The position numbers and the translations under genes are program-made. Shown piece after piece: positions 55,476 through 63,722 of a stretch of DNA of 64,000 nucleotides (position 1 is the stretch's first letter; the number at the start of each line of letters is the position of its first letter). Source of the DNA: Achromobacter sp. Bel. Lineage in GTDB: Bacteria; Pseudomonadota; Gammaproteobacteria; Burkholderiales; Burkholderiaceae_B. The notes under the pieces were generated by a model. That model saw only the letters and a program-made list of their open reading frames with translations. It had not been told where the DNA came from and searched no databases. The DNA lies in NCBI RefSeq assembly GCF_012928505.1, contig NZ_JABBJN010000001.1:62001-126000 (forward strand). Reading direction: 5' to 3'.

Positions 55476-55510
55476 CCTGTCGCACTGTTTAAAAATCACA
55501 AGGGGAAACC

Positions 55511-56491
55511 ATGAACAAAAAACAAGCACTGACGCTAAGCGTCACGCAGACCGTCGCGGCCGTCTTGATTGCGTGCGCACCGCTCGCGCACGCCGCGGAT
55601 TATCCGAACAAGCCCGTGCGTTTGATCGTGGGTTTTGCCCCGGGCGGATCTAACGACATCATTGCGCGGCTGCTGGCTCCTAAGCTGGAAGCGGTGTTGA
55701 AGCAGTCCGTCGTGGTCGAGAACCGGCCCGGCGCCGCGGGCAACATTGCCGCGGACGCGGCCATCAAAGCGGCCGCCGACGGGCACACGGTGTTCATGTG
55801 CACCACGGGCACGCTGTCCATTCAACCGTTCCTGCCCCAACGCATGCCGTTTGATGTGGAGACGATCACTCCCATTACGCAGATTGGCAACACGCCATAT
55901 CTGATGCTGGTCAGCAAGGACCTGCCGGTAGCCACGGTAGGTGAATTCTTGAAGTACGCACGCGAGAATCCCGGCAAGGTCAACTACGCGTCATCGGGCA
56001 ACGGCACCACCGCGCACCTGGCGGGCGAGATGCTGCGTTCCAACGCCAAGATCGATATCGTGCACGTGCCGTACAAGGGGGCGGGCCAGGCGATGGTCGA
56101 CTTGAACAGCGGTCGGGTATCGCTGATGTTCGACCAGGCCGTCAGTTCGCTGCCATACCTCCAATCCGGCGCATTGAAAGCGCTGGCCGTTGCGAACGAT
56201 CATCGGCTGCGTGGCTTGCCAGACCTTCCCACGACCGACGAGGCCGGCTTGAAGAATTTCAATCCCACGCCCTGGACCGGCTTGTGCGCGGGCCCGGGCA
56301 TTCCGCCCGAGGCCGTGAGAACGCTGCAGCAGGCCACCGCGCAGGTATTGGCGGATCCCGAGATACGCGAACGCTTTCAGCGCGATGGCATCGAGCCGGT
56401 CGGAAGCACGCCGGAACAATTCGCGGCATTCCTGAAGGCGGACCGGGCCAAGTGGGGCGGCCTGGTCAAAAACGCGGACGTTCAACTGTGA
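55511..56491 (+). CDS. Tripartite tricarboxylate transporter substrate-binding protein (Bug family)
   Basis: Periplasmic binding protein of the Bug/TctC family, 326 residues, a family greatly expanded in Bordetella and Achromobacter. Signal peptide ends PLAHAAD, then YPNKPVRLIVGFAPGGSND, VENRPGAAGNIAADA and VNYASSGNGTTAHLAGE are standard Bug marks. AAGGGGAAACC precedes ATG. No TctAB membrane partners are in the window, as is common for Bug genes. Confidence 0.93.
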   Translation: MNKKQALTLSVTQTVAAVLIACAPLAHAADYPNKPVRLIVGFAPGGSNDIIARLLAPKLEAVLKQSVVVENRPGAAGNIAADAAIKAAADGHTVFMCTTGTLSIQPFLPQRMPFDVETITPITQIGNTPYLMLVSKDLPVATVGEFLKYARENPGKVNYASSGNGTTAHLAGEMLRSNAKIDIVHVPYKGAGQAMVDLNSGRVSLMFDQAVSSLPYLQSGALKALAVANDHRLRGLPDLPTTDEAGLKNFNPTPWTGLCAGPGIPPEAVRTLQQATAQVLADPEIRERFQRDGIEPVGSTPEQFAAFLKADRAKWGGLVKNADVQL

Positions 56492-56522
56492 TCTTCCAGA
56501 CCTGCATTGGGAATATTCAAAC

Positions 56523-57224
56523 ATGAGCGCTTCTTCCTCCGCTGTCGCGTGGCCGGCGGGCTACGGCATCCATCCGCGCCAGCAGGGCGCGGATGCCGAC
56601 ACCATCGCCGCCCTGTCCTCACTACCGGTCGCCGCCATCGGCGACGCGATGAGCCGTCATATCGGCGCGATCGGATTGCGCCAATATCACACGGACCTCA
56701 ACACCGTGCTCTGTGGTAACGCCTTTACCGTGCGCGTGCGGCCAGGCGACAACCTGATGATTCATAAGGCCCTTACCATGGTGCGGCCAGGCGACGTGCT
56801 TGTCATTGACGGCGGTGGTGACCTGACCCAGGCGCTGGTTGGCGGGCTGATGCGCACCACCTGCATCGCACAAGGGCTGGCCGGCCTGGTCATCGACGGC
56901 GCCGTGCGCGATGTGGTCGAGTGGGCCGAAGGCGGCATGCCGCTCTTTGCCAAAGGCCATACCCATCGCGGCCCAACCAAGGACGGTCCAGGGGAGATCA
57001 ACGTCCCGATTGCCTGCGCTGGCCTGCACGTGGCGCCGGGCGACGTGATCGTGGGTGACGCGGATGGCGTGATCGCCATTCCCGCCGTGCATGCCAAGGA
57101 TGTGCTGCAGCGCACGCGCCGCCATCTGGACAAAGAGGCAAGGATTCGTGAAGAAAATCGTTCGGGGACGTCTGACCCGGAGCGGTTTGATTCCCTGCTG
57201 CGGGCGAAGGGCCTGGCTGTTTAA
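56523..57224 (+). CDS. RraA-like / 4-hydroxy-4-methyl-2-oxoglutarate aldolase-like protein
   Basis: Product of 233 residues in the RraA/'dimethylmenaquinone methyltransferase' superfamily, whose enzymatic members are class II pyruvate aldolases. The metal and substrate motif is intact: GLVIDGAVRDVVE (R129-D130, then E133), with VRPGDNLMIHKAL and VIDGGGDLTQALVGG ahead. RraA (RNase E inhibitor) proper is shorter and lacks this tail. In an operon with an aminotransferase it is more likely an aldolase that cleaves a 4-hydroxy-2-oxo acid to pyruvate; substrate unknown. Confidence 0.8.
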   Translation: MSASSSAVAWPAGYGIHPRQQGADADTIAALSSLPVAAIGDAMSRHIGAIGLRQYHTDLNTVLCGNAFTVRVRPGDNLMIHKALTMVRPGDVLVIDGGGDLTQALVGGLMRTTCIAQGLAGLVIDGAVRDVVEWAEGGMPLFAKGHTHRGPTKDGPGEINVPIACAGLHVAPGDVIVGDADGVIAIPAVHAKDVLQRTRRHLDKEARIREENRSGTSDPERFDSLLRAKGLAV

Positions 57225-57320
57225 GCCCTGGTGACGGAATGCTCGGGCGTCGAAGTGCCGCCGAGGATGACGGTGTCGGACTGCACTATTGCCGTCTGTA
57301 CTTTGCTGATCGCTATCGAT

Positions 57321-57338
57321 AAACCGTACTTGCGGTTT
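57321..57338. other. Inverted repeat between the aldolase and comEC genes
   Basis: AAACCG-TACTTG-CGGTTT is a perfect 6-bp inverted repeat in the 214-nt gap 57225-57438. It may be an operator or a weak terminator; no T run follows. The rest of the gap has a short open frame that I do not regard as a gene. Confidence 0.4.
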
Positions 57339-57438
57339 CCCGAGGTGGACCAATTCGTTCATCCGCTGGTCTGTTCCATGCCGCCACGTCCTACGCTCCA
57401 GGCTTTGGGAGAGGGACATCACCGGTCGTTCATTCTGC

Positions 57439-59880
57439 TTGGCGTTCGTGGCGGGCGCGGCGTGGGTGCAATGCCTGCCTGCACTGCCGGGGCGGATGCT
57501 GTTGTTGCTGGCCGCGGGCTTGGGCGTCCTGGCTTCATTGTGCTGGGCACGCTGCCGCCAGGACGCGGCTCGTATTGCTGCGGCCCTGGTGTCGGGTCTG
57601 TGCGCCGGCACGCTTAACGCCAGCCTGCAAGCCGGGTATCGGCTGGACGATGCCCTGGCGGATGCGCACCAGGACCAGGTGTCGCGCTTGATCGTGCGGG
57701 TGGCTGAACTGCCGGACGGAGACGGCCGGCATCAACGCTTCGTGGCCGAGCTGGCGGAACCTGCCCGGCCCGGCATTCCATCGCGCATCCAGGTGACGTG
57801 GCAAGCGCCGCCCGGGGCAAAACGCGGAACATTGCAAGACATACCGCAGTTGCTGCCTGGCCAGGTGTGGCGCATGGCGTTGGTGTTGAGACGTCCGCAT
57901 GGCCTGCTGAATCCGGCGGGGCCTGACGCGGAGGCGCGGATGTTCGCGCGCGGCTTGCGCGCCGTGGGCACCGTTCGCGGGCAGCCCAGGCTGCTGGACG
58001 ATCAGCCCTGGGCGTCGGCCGGCATCGTGATTGAACGCGCCAGGCATCGCGTGCGCGAGGGCTTGCGCAAGGCCTTGGGAGACCATCGCTATGCGCCGGT
58101 GCTGATTGCGTTGGCCATCGGGGATCAGGCGGGCGTGGCGCGCGACGACTGGCGCATCTTCAACCGCAGCGGCATCACGCATCTGGTGTCGATCAGCGGC
58201 ATGCACGTCACGTCGATTGCCGGGATTGCGGGCGTGCTGGTAGCGGCGCTGTGGCGGCGGGCGCGCTGGCGTGGTGTGGGGCTGGCGGAGCTTGCACCGT
58301 CTCGGGTCGCGGGCGGGGCGGCGGCGGCCGTGGTGGCCTTGCTGTATTGCTTGCTGGCAGGGTGGGGCGTGCCGGCGCGGCGCACATTTTTCATGTTGTC
58401 GGTGGTGCTGGCCGCGGCGATGTCGCGGTTGCCCTTGACGGCGGGCCGGGTGCTGGCTTGCGCGGCGGCGGGTGTGGTGGCGTTGGACCCATGGGCGCCG
58501 TTATCGCCGGGATTCTGGCTGTCGTTCGGGGCGGTGGCGATTCTGCTGCGCATCGCGGATGCGCCGTTCGATGTGGAGGCAAGCTGGCGCAAACGGTTGT
58601 TGGCCAGGCTGGCGCAGGCGACGCGCCTGCAGTTGCTGGTGACCTTGGGGCTGACGCCCTTGCTGGCGTTCCTGGTGTATCAGGTGTCGGTCGGTTCTCC
58701 GCTGGCCAATGCGGTGGCGATTCCGTCGGTGACGTTTGTGGTAACGCCGCTGGCGTTGTTGTGCGCAGCCCTGTCGGTGTTGCCGGGTGGCCAGGGCATT
58801 GCGGCCTGGGTAGGGCAGTGGGGGCTGGCGGCGTTCGACTACACCATGGTGCCGGTGGCGTGGGTGGGCAATGCGGGGTGGGCCAGCTTTGCGGTGGCGG
58901 CAGCACCCTGGCCTTGGCTGCTGCTGGCGGTGGCTGGGATGGCCTGGGCATTGCAGGTACGCGGTTGGCCGGCGCGGCACGCCGGGTGGGTGTGCATGTT
59001 GCCGCTGTTGTGCTGGCGGCCTGACCGGCCAGACCCCGGCTATTGGCGGATGAGCGCGTTGGATGTGGGACAGGGCAGCGCGATCCTGGTGGAAACGGCT
59101 AGCCAGACGTTGCTGTTCGATGCCGGTCCCCGCCATTACGGCGGCAGCGACGCCGGCGAGCGCGTGGTGGCGCCGTTCTTGCTGGCGCGCGGCATCGGGG
59201 CGCTGGACGTGCTGGTGCTGTCGCACGCCGATCAGGATCACGTGGGCGGCACGCGGGCGGTGCTTGCGGCGGTGCCGGTCCGGCGCAGTTATGCGTCGTT
59301 TGATGTGGCGGCGTTTGTGCGGCGGGACGCGCGGCTGTGGCCGGATGCCGGCGGCGCCGCAGCCGCGCCCGGCGCGACTCTCGCCTTGCCCCAAGAGATG
59401 TTGCGATGCCAACGGGACGACGCCTGGGAGGTCGACGGCGTGACGTTCACGTTCTTGCATCCGGCCGGAGGCGGCAGCGGGGCCGTTGCGGACCGCAACG
59501 CCGACAGTTGCGTGCTTCGCGTGGAGGGGGCCAGCCATTCGCTGCTGTTGACCGGCGACATCGGGGTGGCGCAGGAGCGCGACCTGGTGGCGCGCGGTGT
59601 GCCGGCGACTGACGTGGTGATGGCGGCGCATCACGGTTCGGCATCATCGTCGGGGCGGGACTGGGTGGTGGCGACACAGGCCAGTCACGCGGTGGCGCAG
59701 GCGGGGCATCTGAATCGCTTTCGTCATCCTGCGCCGGCGGTCGCGCGGCGCTGGCAGCGCGCGGGGGCGGCGTTCTGGCGCAGCGATTGGGACGGGGCGG
59801 TGATGGCGGAATCTACCGCGCAAGGGTTGGACGTGGGGTCGCAGCGGGATCGCGGGCGGCGGTATTGGCACGGGCGCTAG
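57439..59880 (+). CDS. comEC: DNA internalization competence protein ComEC/Rec2
   Basis: Inner-membrane channel for uptake of transforming single-stranded DNA, ~813 residues. N-terminal membrane and OB-like region, a competence domain with LISIGDQ-like LALAIGDQAGVARDDWRIFNRSGITHLVSISGMH in pieces, about nine to ten membrane segments, and a C-terminal metallo-beta-lactamase-like domain (MSALDVGQGSAILVE, LVLSHADQDHVGG, LLTGDIG, AAHHGSASSS). No in-frame ATG lies near the N-terminus; TTG 57439 is the best available start but GTG 57448 is possible. The gene itself appears intact. Confidence 0.9.
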   Translation: MAFVAGAAWVQCLPALPGRMLLLLAAGLGVLASLCWARCRQDAARIAAALVSGLCAGTLNASLQAGYRLDDALADAHQDQVSRLIVRVAELPDGDGRHQRFVAELAEPARPGIPSRIQVTWQAPPGAKRGTLQDIPQLLPGQVWRMALVLRRPHGLLNPAGPDAEARMFARGLRAVGTVRGQPRLLDDQPWASAGIVIERARHRVREGLRKALGDHRYAPVLIALAIGDQAGVARDDWRIFNRSGITHLVSISGMHVTSIAGIAGVLVAALWRRARWRGVGLAELAPSRVAGGAAAAVVALLYCLLAGWGVPARRTFFMLSVVLAAAMSRLPLTAGRVLACAAAGVVALDPWAPLSPGFWLSFGAVAILLRIADAPFDVEASWRKRLLARLAQATRLQLLVTLGLTPLLAFLVYQVSVGSPLANAVAIPSVTFVVTPLALLCAALSVLPGGQGIAAWVGQWGLAAFDYTMVPVAWVGNAGWASFAVAAAPWPWLLLAVAGMAWALQVRGWPARHAGWVCMLPLLCWRPDRPDPGYWRMSALDVGQGSAILVETASQTLLFDAGPRHYGGSDAGERVVAPFLLARGIGALDVLVLSHADQDHVGGTRAVLAAVPVRRSYASFDVAAFVRRDARLWPDAGGAAAAPGATLALPQEMLRCQRDDAWEVDGVTFTFLHPAGGGSGAVADRNADSCVLRVEGASHSLLLTGDIGVAQERDLVARGVPATDVVMAAHHGSASSSGRDWVVATQASHAVAQAGHLNRFRHPAPAVARRWQRAGAAFWRSDWDGAVMAESTAQGLDVGSQRDRGRRYWHGR

Positions 59881-59934
59881 GAGGAACCGGGCGCGACGCC
59901 GCTCACGTCCCGCATGGGCATAAGAGGCCTTGGA

Positions 59935-60372
59935 TCAGTCCGGCGCGTTCTTGCGGGTTTGCTTCACGAGAGGCGGGGGCGACGGCGGGGGAGCGATGTC
60001 GCTTTTCTCCACAACGTAACGCACGGGCAGCATGACGATTTGCTTGTCGGGCGCCATGTCAGGGGTGAAGGCGGGCAGTTTGCCGCCGCGCCGGATCATG
60101 GCCAGCGTCGCATTGTCTACCGCGACGTTGCCCGAGGATCGAGCCAGGGTCACGGTGTCGATGACGCCGCTGGGCAGGATGACGATGCGCACCTGGACGT
60201 TCAGGTCCGCGTTCGCCTCGTGGATCTGGGGGGGCGCTTCGATCTTGCGTTGCAGCTGCTGGCGGATGGCGGTGTGCCATTCTGCCTGCGTGGTCAAGGT
60301 GCTGGCGAGCAAAGGCAAGGGCAGGCACAGGGCGAGGGCGGCGATAAGAGATGCGCGGAACCGCCAGTACAT
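59935..60372 (-). CDS. Orphan secreted TonB C-terminal-domain protein
   Basis: A 145-residue protein with an N-terminal signal peptide (RASLIAALALCLPLPLLAS), then one TonB-C-like domain (about 30-125): WHTAIRQQLQRKI, VQVRIVILPSGVIDTVTLARSSGN and MLPVRYVVEK. It lacks the usual TonB membrane anchor-proline spacer; instead the tail is proline-rich (PPPSPPPLVK). It could be a periplasmic TonB-box-binding or TolA/TonB-like accessory protein. Convergent with comEC, 54 nt away. Confidence 0.7.
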   Translation of the reverse strand: MYWRFRASLIAALALCLPLPLLASTLTTQAEWHTAIRQQLQRKIEAPPQIHEANADLNVQVRIVILPSGVIDTVTLARSSGNVAVDNATLAMIRRGGKLPAFTPDMAPDKQIVMLPVRYVVEKSDIAPPPSPPPLVKQTRKNAPD

Positions 60373-60450
60373 GAGTGGGTCTCCTGGGTTGGGGCTGTTC
60401 GGTATTCGCCGGACAAATCCCGGCCAGCATAACCGACCACCACACGCGCG

Positions 60451-61800
60451 TTACGCCGTGCCCGTGGCCAGGTCGTCGAACAGGTGGTCGCCGCCCATCT
60501 GGCCGCCCTTGAGCATCAGTTCGACGCCGTCGATGACCGGATCGTCGCTGCGGGCGACGCTGACGGTGACGCCCGGGGCCAACACGCTATGGAATGCCAG
60601 CCCCCACAATCCCAGCGCCAGCGTGGCCTGGCTGGATGTGTCGCCGCCGGCGATGCCGATGCGCGACAGCCGCTTGCCCGCTTGCGCGCTGGCCGCGACG
60701 ATCGATGCGGCAAGTTGCGCGGTGCCGCTTGCCGTGGCGCCCGCCTGTTGGGCGGTGACGGCTTGCGCGGGGCGGTCGGTGTGGACCAGCACGTTGCGCC
60801 CCGCGGCCAGCAACGAGGCGGCCTGCCGCACCTGTTGCGCGGCATAGCCCGGGTCGTCCAGCAGGCGCTGCACCTGCAGTGGCTGGCGCGTGTATTGCTG
60901 ACACGCGGCGATCTGCCGGGCCGTGACGGGCGACAGGCTGCCGGCCACGATCAGGACGGGGCCGGTCGCAGCCGCCAAGGGGGCGGTGGGGGCGCTTGCG
61001 CGGCCGGGCGCGTGGGCGCAGGCCAGCGCTTGCTGCACGCTGCTGGGTCCGACCGCCAGCAGCGGCACGCAGGCGGCCGCGCGCCAGATCAGCCGGCCGA
61101 TGATGGGTAATTGCTCATCGTCGATCACGTCGAACAACACGGGGCCGTCCGACGTGTCGATGATGCTGTCGATCCAGTCCTCCACGCCGGGGGCGTCGGC
61201 AGCCTGCCGCAGGCGGGGGTAGGCGGTGTGCGGCACCGAACGGATGTCGGCCACCCCTTGGGCCGCCAGATGCCGGCGCAGGTCGGCCTCGTGCATGGGC
61301 GTGACGGGGTGCTGGCTCATGACCGGATGACGGTCGATGCGGTGGATTTCCGGCGCGCTGCCCGCGCGGGCGAATAACTGCGCGAAGCTGCAATAGCGCC
61401 CGATGCCGGGCTGTCCGCCGACGATGGGCACCAGCGGGTTCGGCATGTGGCGGCGCAATTCGCGGATGGCCACGCCGATACTGCCGACGTGCGGCGCGCT
61501 GTCGAAGGTGGAACAGCATTTGTAGTGCAGCACGCGTGCGCCGGTGCCCGCCATGAAGTGGCCGACGGCGTGCAGCTCCGTTTCCATCTGATCGGGCGAC
61601 ATGGCGCGCGCGGCGCCCGCGATGCCCAGGGCGTCCAGCGGACCGGCGCGGCGCAGTTGTTCGGGCGTGGGCACGCCCAGGAACAACAGGCTGCGCAGGC
61701 CGGCGCGGGCCACTTCGGCCAGCGTGTCGGTGGCGCCCGTGAAGTCATCGCCGTACCAGCACACGCGCGGCGCGGACGAGCCGCCTTCGGCGCCAGTCAT
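60451..61800 (-). CDS. oiaK: Four-carbon acid sugar kinase family (DUF1537), OiaK-like
   Basis: Kinase of 449 residues in the DUF1537 family that phosphorylates sugar acids. Marks: VCWYGDDFTGATDTLAEV at the N-terminus, HYKCCSTFDSAPHVGSIG, GRYCSFAQLFA, and GIAGGDTSSQATLALG nucleotide-binding part, ending LMLKGGQMGGDHLFDDL. It starts within the end of the RuBisCO-like gene (ATGA overlap). A DUF1537 kinase beside a RuBisCO-like protein is the signature of 3-oxo-isoapionate kinase (OiaK) in apiose/apionate catabolism; that specific role is from family knowledge and context. Confidence 0.75.
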   Translation of the reverse strand: MTGAEGGSSAPRVCWYGDDFTGATDTLAEVARAGLRSLLFLGVPTPEQLRRAGPLDALGIAGAARAMSPDQMETELHAVGHFMAGTGARVLHYKCCSTFDSAPHVGSIGVAIRELRRHMPNPLVPIVGGQPGIGRYCSFAQLFARAGSAPEIHRIDRHPVMSQHPVTPMHEADLRRHLAAQGVADIRSVPHTAYPRLRQAADAPGVEDWIDSIIDTSDGPVLFDVIDDEQLPIIGRLIWRAAACVPLLAVGPSSVQQALACAHAPGRASAPTAPLAAATGPVLIVAGSLSPVTARQIAACQQYTRQPLQVQRLLDDPGYAAQQVRQAASLLAAGRNVLVHTDRPAQAVTAQQAGATASGTAQLAASIVAASAQAGKRLSRIGIAGGDTSSQATLALGLWGLAFHSVLAPGVTVSVARSDDPVIDGVELMLKGGQMGGDHLFDDLATGTA

Positions 61801-63074
61801 GCGCGGTTTCCGAAGAAGGCCAGGGCGCGTTGCAGTTCCGGTGCGTGCCGCGCGAAGTCCTCCAGCGACTGCCCTTCGCGCACGGCATGCCAGGCCTGGC
61901 GGATGCTCTGCACGCCGGCGGCGGGGCCGTCCGGGTGCGCAAGAATGCCGCCGCCGGACATGAACATCAAATCGTCGGTGCGCACGGCGGCCCAGGTGGC
62001 CGACACGGTGCCGGCCCATTGCCCAGACGAGAACGCGGGCATGACCGCGTCATCGATGCCCAGCGTCAGCGACGCCAGGCAATCGCGGGCGGAATCGACG
62101 ACCTCTTTGTCCTCTTGCGCGAACTTGCCTTGCAATCCATGCACATGCATGTGATCCACGCCGGCCAGTCGCCACAGCGTCTGATACGCCTGGAAGTCCA
62201 TGCCCAACAGCGGCGCGCGCGACAGCGCTCCATAGCCGTTGCGGTGGCCGTGCAAGGCCAGCGGCGTGCTGCGGCGCAGGGTCTGAATGGCCGAGAATCC
62301 GCACCAGTTCAGGCTGGCCATGACGCAGGTGCCTTCTTCGCGTTCGATCAGGTCCGCATGGCGGCGCATGGCGTCGGTCTCGTCGCTGATGTTGAAGGCC
62401 ACCATGACTTGCCGGCCCGTGCGTTCGCGGTGCGCCCGCACTACCGCCATGACGGCGGCGACGCGCTGCGCCAGCGGGGCGTGCGCGGGGTTGGCGCAGA
62501 CCTCGTCGTCCTTGATGAAGTCCACGCCCGCCGCGCACAGCTGCGCCACCAGATGCGCGGTCTGTTCGGGCGACAGCCCGACATTGGGCTTGATGATGGT
62601 GCCCACCAGCGGCCCGGCGGCCACGCCGGTCAATTGCCGCGTGCCGGCGATGCCGACCTGCGGCATGTCGAACTGGGCGCGGTAGTTGGCGGGAAGCTCC
62701 ATGCTTTCCAGGCGCAAGCCGGTGACTTCGCCCAGGTCGTACAGGTTGCCGCCGACCGTGGCCGCAAGCGTGGCAAGGTTGGCGCCGACGTTGGCGACCG
62801 GAAAGGCGATGCGGATGCGGGCCCGCTGGTACTTGCCGGGCATGCCGCCCGGCTGGCGCGCCAGCCAGGCGTTGGGCAGGCTGGGCGTGGCTACGGTGTC
62901 CAGCAGTTCGACGGATTCGATCCGCGCGCGGGCCCGGGCGCGCAGTTCGTCGGTTTCTCCCTGCACGCGGGTGAAGGTGCCGCAGGACTGCTCGCCCGCC
63001 ATCACCTCGGCGACCCGGGCGGGGTCCATCGGCGTTTCGATCAGGTAGGTAGCGCTAAACAATTGGGAATTCAT
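61797..63074 (-). CDS. oiaX: RuBisCO-like protein, OiaX-like 3-oxo-isoapionate-4-phosphate decarboxylase
   Basis: RuBisCO large-subunit-like (form IV) protein, 425 residues. Active-site positions are kept: K162 in GTIIKPNVGL (RuBisCO K175), carbamylation lysine K188 with D190 and E191 in GVDFIKDDEV (K201/D203/E204), H275 in ALHGHRNG (H294 region), loop-6 lysine K317 in GLQGKF (K334) and SGGG at 373-376. OiaX decarboxylates 3-oxo-isoapionate-4-phosphate to erythrulose phosphate. ATG 63074 (MNSQLFSATYLIE) is preferred to a TTG five codons upstream. Coupled to the kinase gene. It should not fix CO2. Confidence 0.78.
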   Translation of the reverse strand: MNSQLFSATYLIETPMDPARVAEVMAGEQSCGTFTRVQGETDELRARARARIESVELLDTVATPSLPNAWLARQPGGMPGKYQRARIRIAFPVANVGANLATLAATVGGNLYDLGEVTGLRLESMELPANYRAQFDMPQVGIAGTRQLTGVAAGPLVGTIIKPNVGLSPEQTAHLVAQLCAAGVDFIKDDEVCANPAHAPLAQRVAAVMAVVRAHRERTGRQVMVAFNISDETDAMRRHADLIEREEGTCVMASLNWCGFSAIQTLRRSTPLALHGHRNGYGALSRAPLLGMDFQAYQTLWRLAGVDHMHVHGLQGKFAQEDKEVVDSARDCLASLTLGIDDAVMPAFSSGQWAGTVSATWAAVRTDDLMFMSGGGILAHPDGPAAGVQSIRQAWHAVREGQSLEDFARHAPELQRALAFFGNRA

Positions 63075-63111
63075 GGTGGCGGGCGGCAAGCGGTGTCGGG
63101 GCGGGGGACGG

Positions 63112-63651
63112 TTACAGACGACTCAGATCGGGGAACGGGCGGACCGGATCCTTGCCGTCCCAGTCGGTGGCGCTGTTACGGATCAGGTCGAACAGGCGGC
63201 CTTTGGGGCCGGCCACTTCGGACAGTTCGATCACGGTGCCGGGGTGGTATTCGGTGTCGAAATAGATGAAGCGGCCCTTTTCGCCGACTTCGCCGCTCAT
63301 CTTGGGCTTGAAGCCCTGGGCCAGCAGGCGCTCCAGATCGGCGTCGTAGCTTTCGGTCCAGTACGCCACGTGTTGCAGGCCGGTGCGGCCGGCCTGCAGG
63401 AAGTCGCGGTACATGGACGGCACGTCGTTGCGGGTCTGGATCAGTTCGACCTGAACAAAGCCCGAGTTGGCCAGCGCCACCGAGTTGTGCGGCTCGTGGC
63501 TGACGCCGTCGTACTGGTAATTCACGATCGGCACGCGCGGGTTGTAGTACCAGGGGCCCACGCCCAGCGTGGTGCTCCAGTAGTCCATGGCGGCTTCGAT
63601 GTCGTGCACCACATAACCGAGTTGGCGGATTTCGCCCAGGAAACGACTCAT
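63112..63651 (-). CDS. VOC-family (glyoxalase/bleomycin resistance fold) protein
   Basis: A vicinal-oxygen-chelate protein of 179 residues: IRQLGYVVHDIEAAMDYWS at the N-terminus, LQHVAYWTESYDADLERLL mid-way and FDTEYHPGTVIELSE near the C-terminus supply metal-site-like His/Glu. Of the group often annotated lactoylglutathione lyase-like or epimerase. It lies 37 nt upstream of the RuBisCO-like gene, so probably handles an intermediate of the same sugar-acid pathway; reaction unknown. Confidence 0.83.
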   Translation of the reverse strand: MSRFLGEIRQLGYVVHDIEAAMDYWSTTLGVGPWYYNPRVPIVNYQYDGVSHEPHNSVALANSGFVQVELIQTRNDVPSMYRDFLQAGRTGLQHVAYWTESYDADLERLLAQGFKPKMSGEVGEKGRFIYFDTEYHPGTVIELSEVAGPKGRLFDLIRNSATDWDGKDPVRPFPDLSRL

Positions 63652-63722
63652 GATGGATCTTTATGAAAAGGTGGCTGAATAGGCGAGGCGCGCGGCAGGC
63701 GTCGGGCGCCCGCCGCATCGCG

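Noticed and set aside
57231-57617. Short plus-strand open frame beginning MTECSGVEV between the aldolase gene and comEC
   Set aside because: It overlaps the start of comEC in another frame, has no recognisable domain or ribosome binding site, and its latter half is out-of-frame comEC sequence.
60451-63074. True CO2-fixing RuBisCO with a phosphoribulokinase-like partner
   Set aside because: The large-subunit homologue is of the form IV type, no small subunit or phosphoribulokinase is present, and the kinase is of the DUF1537 family.
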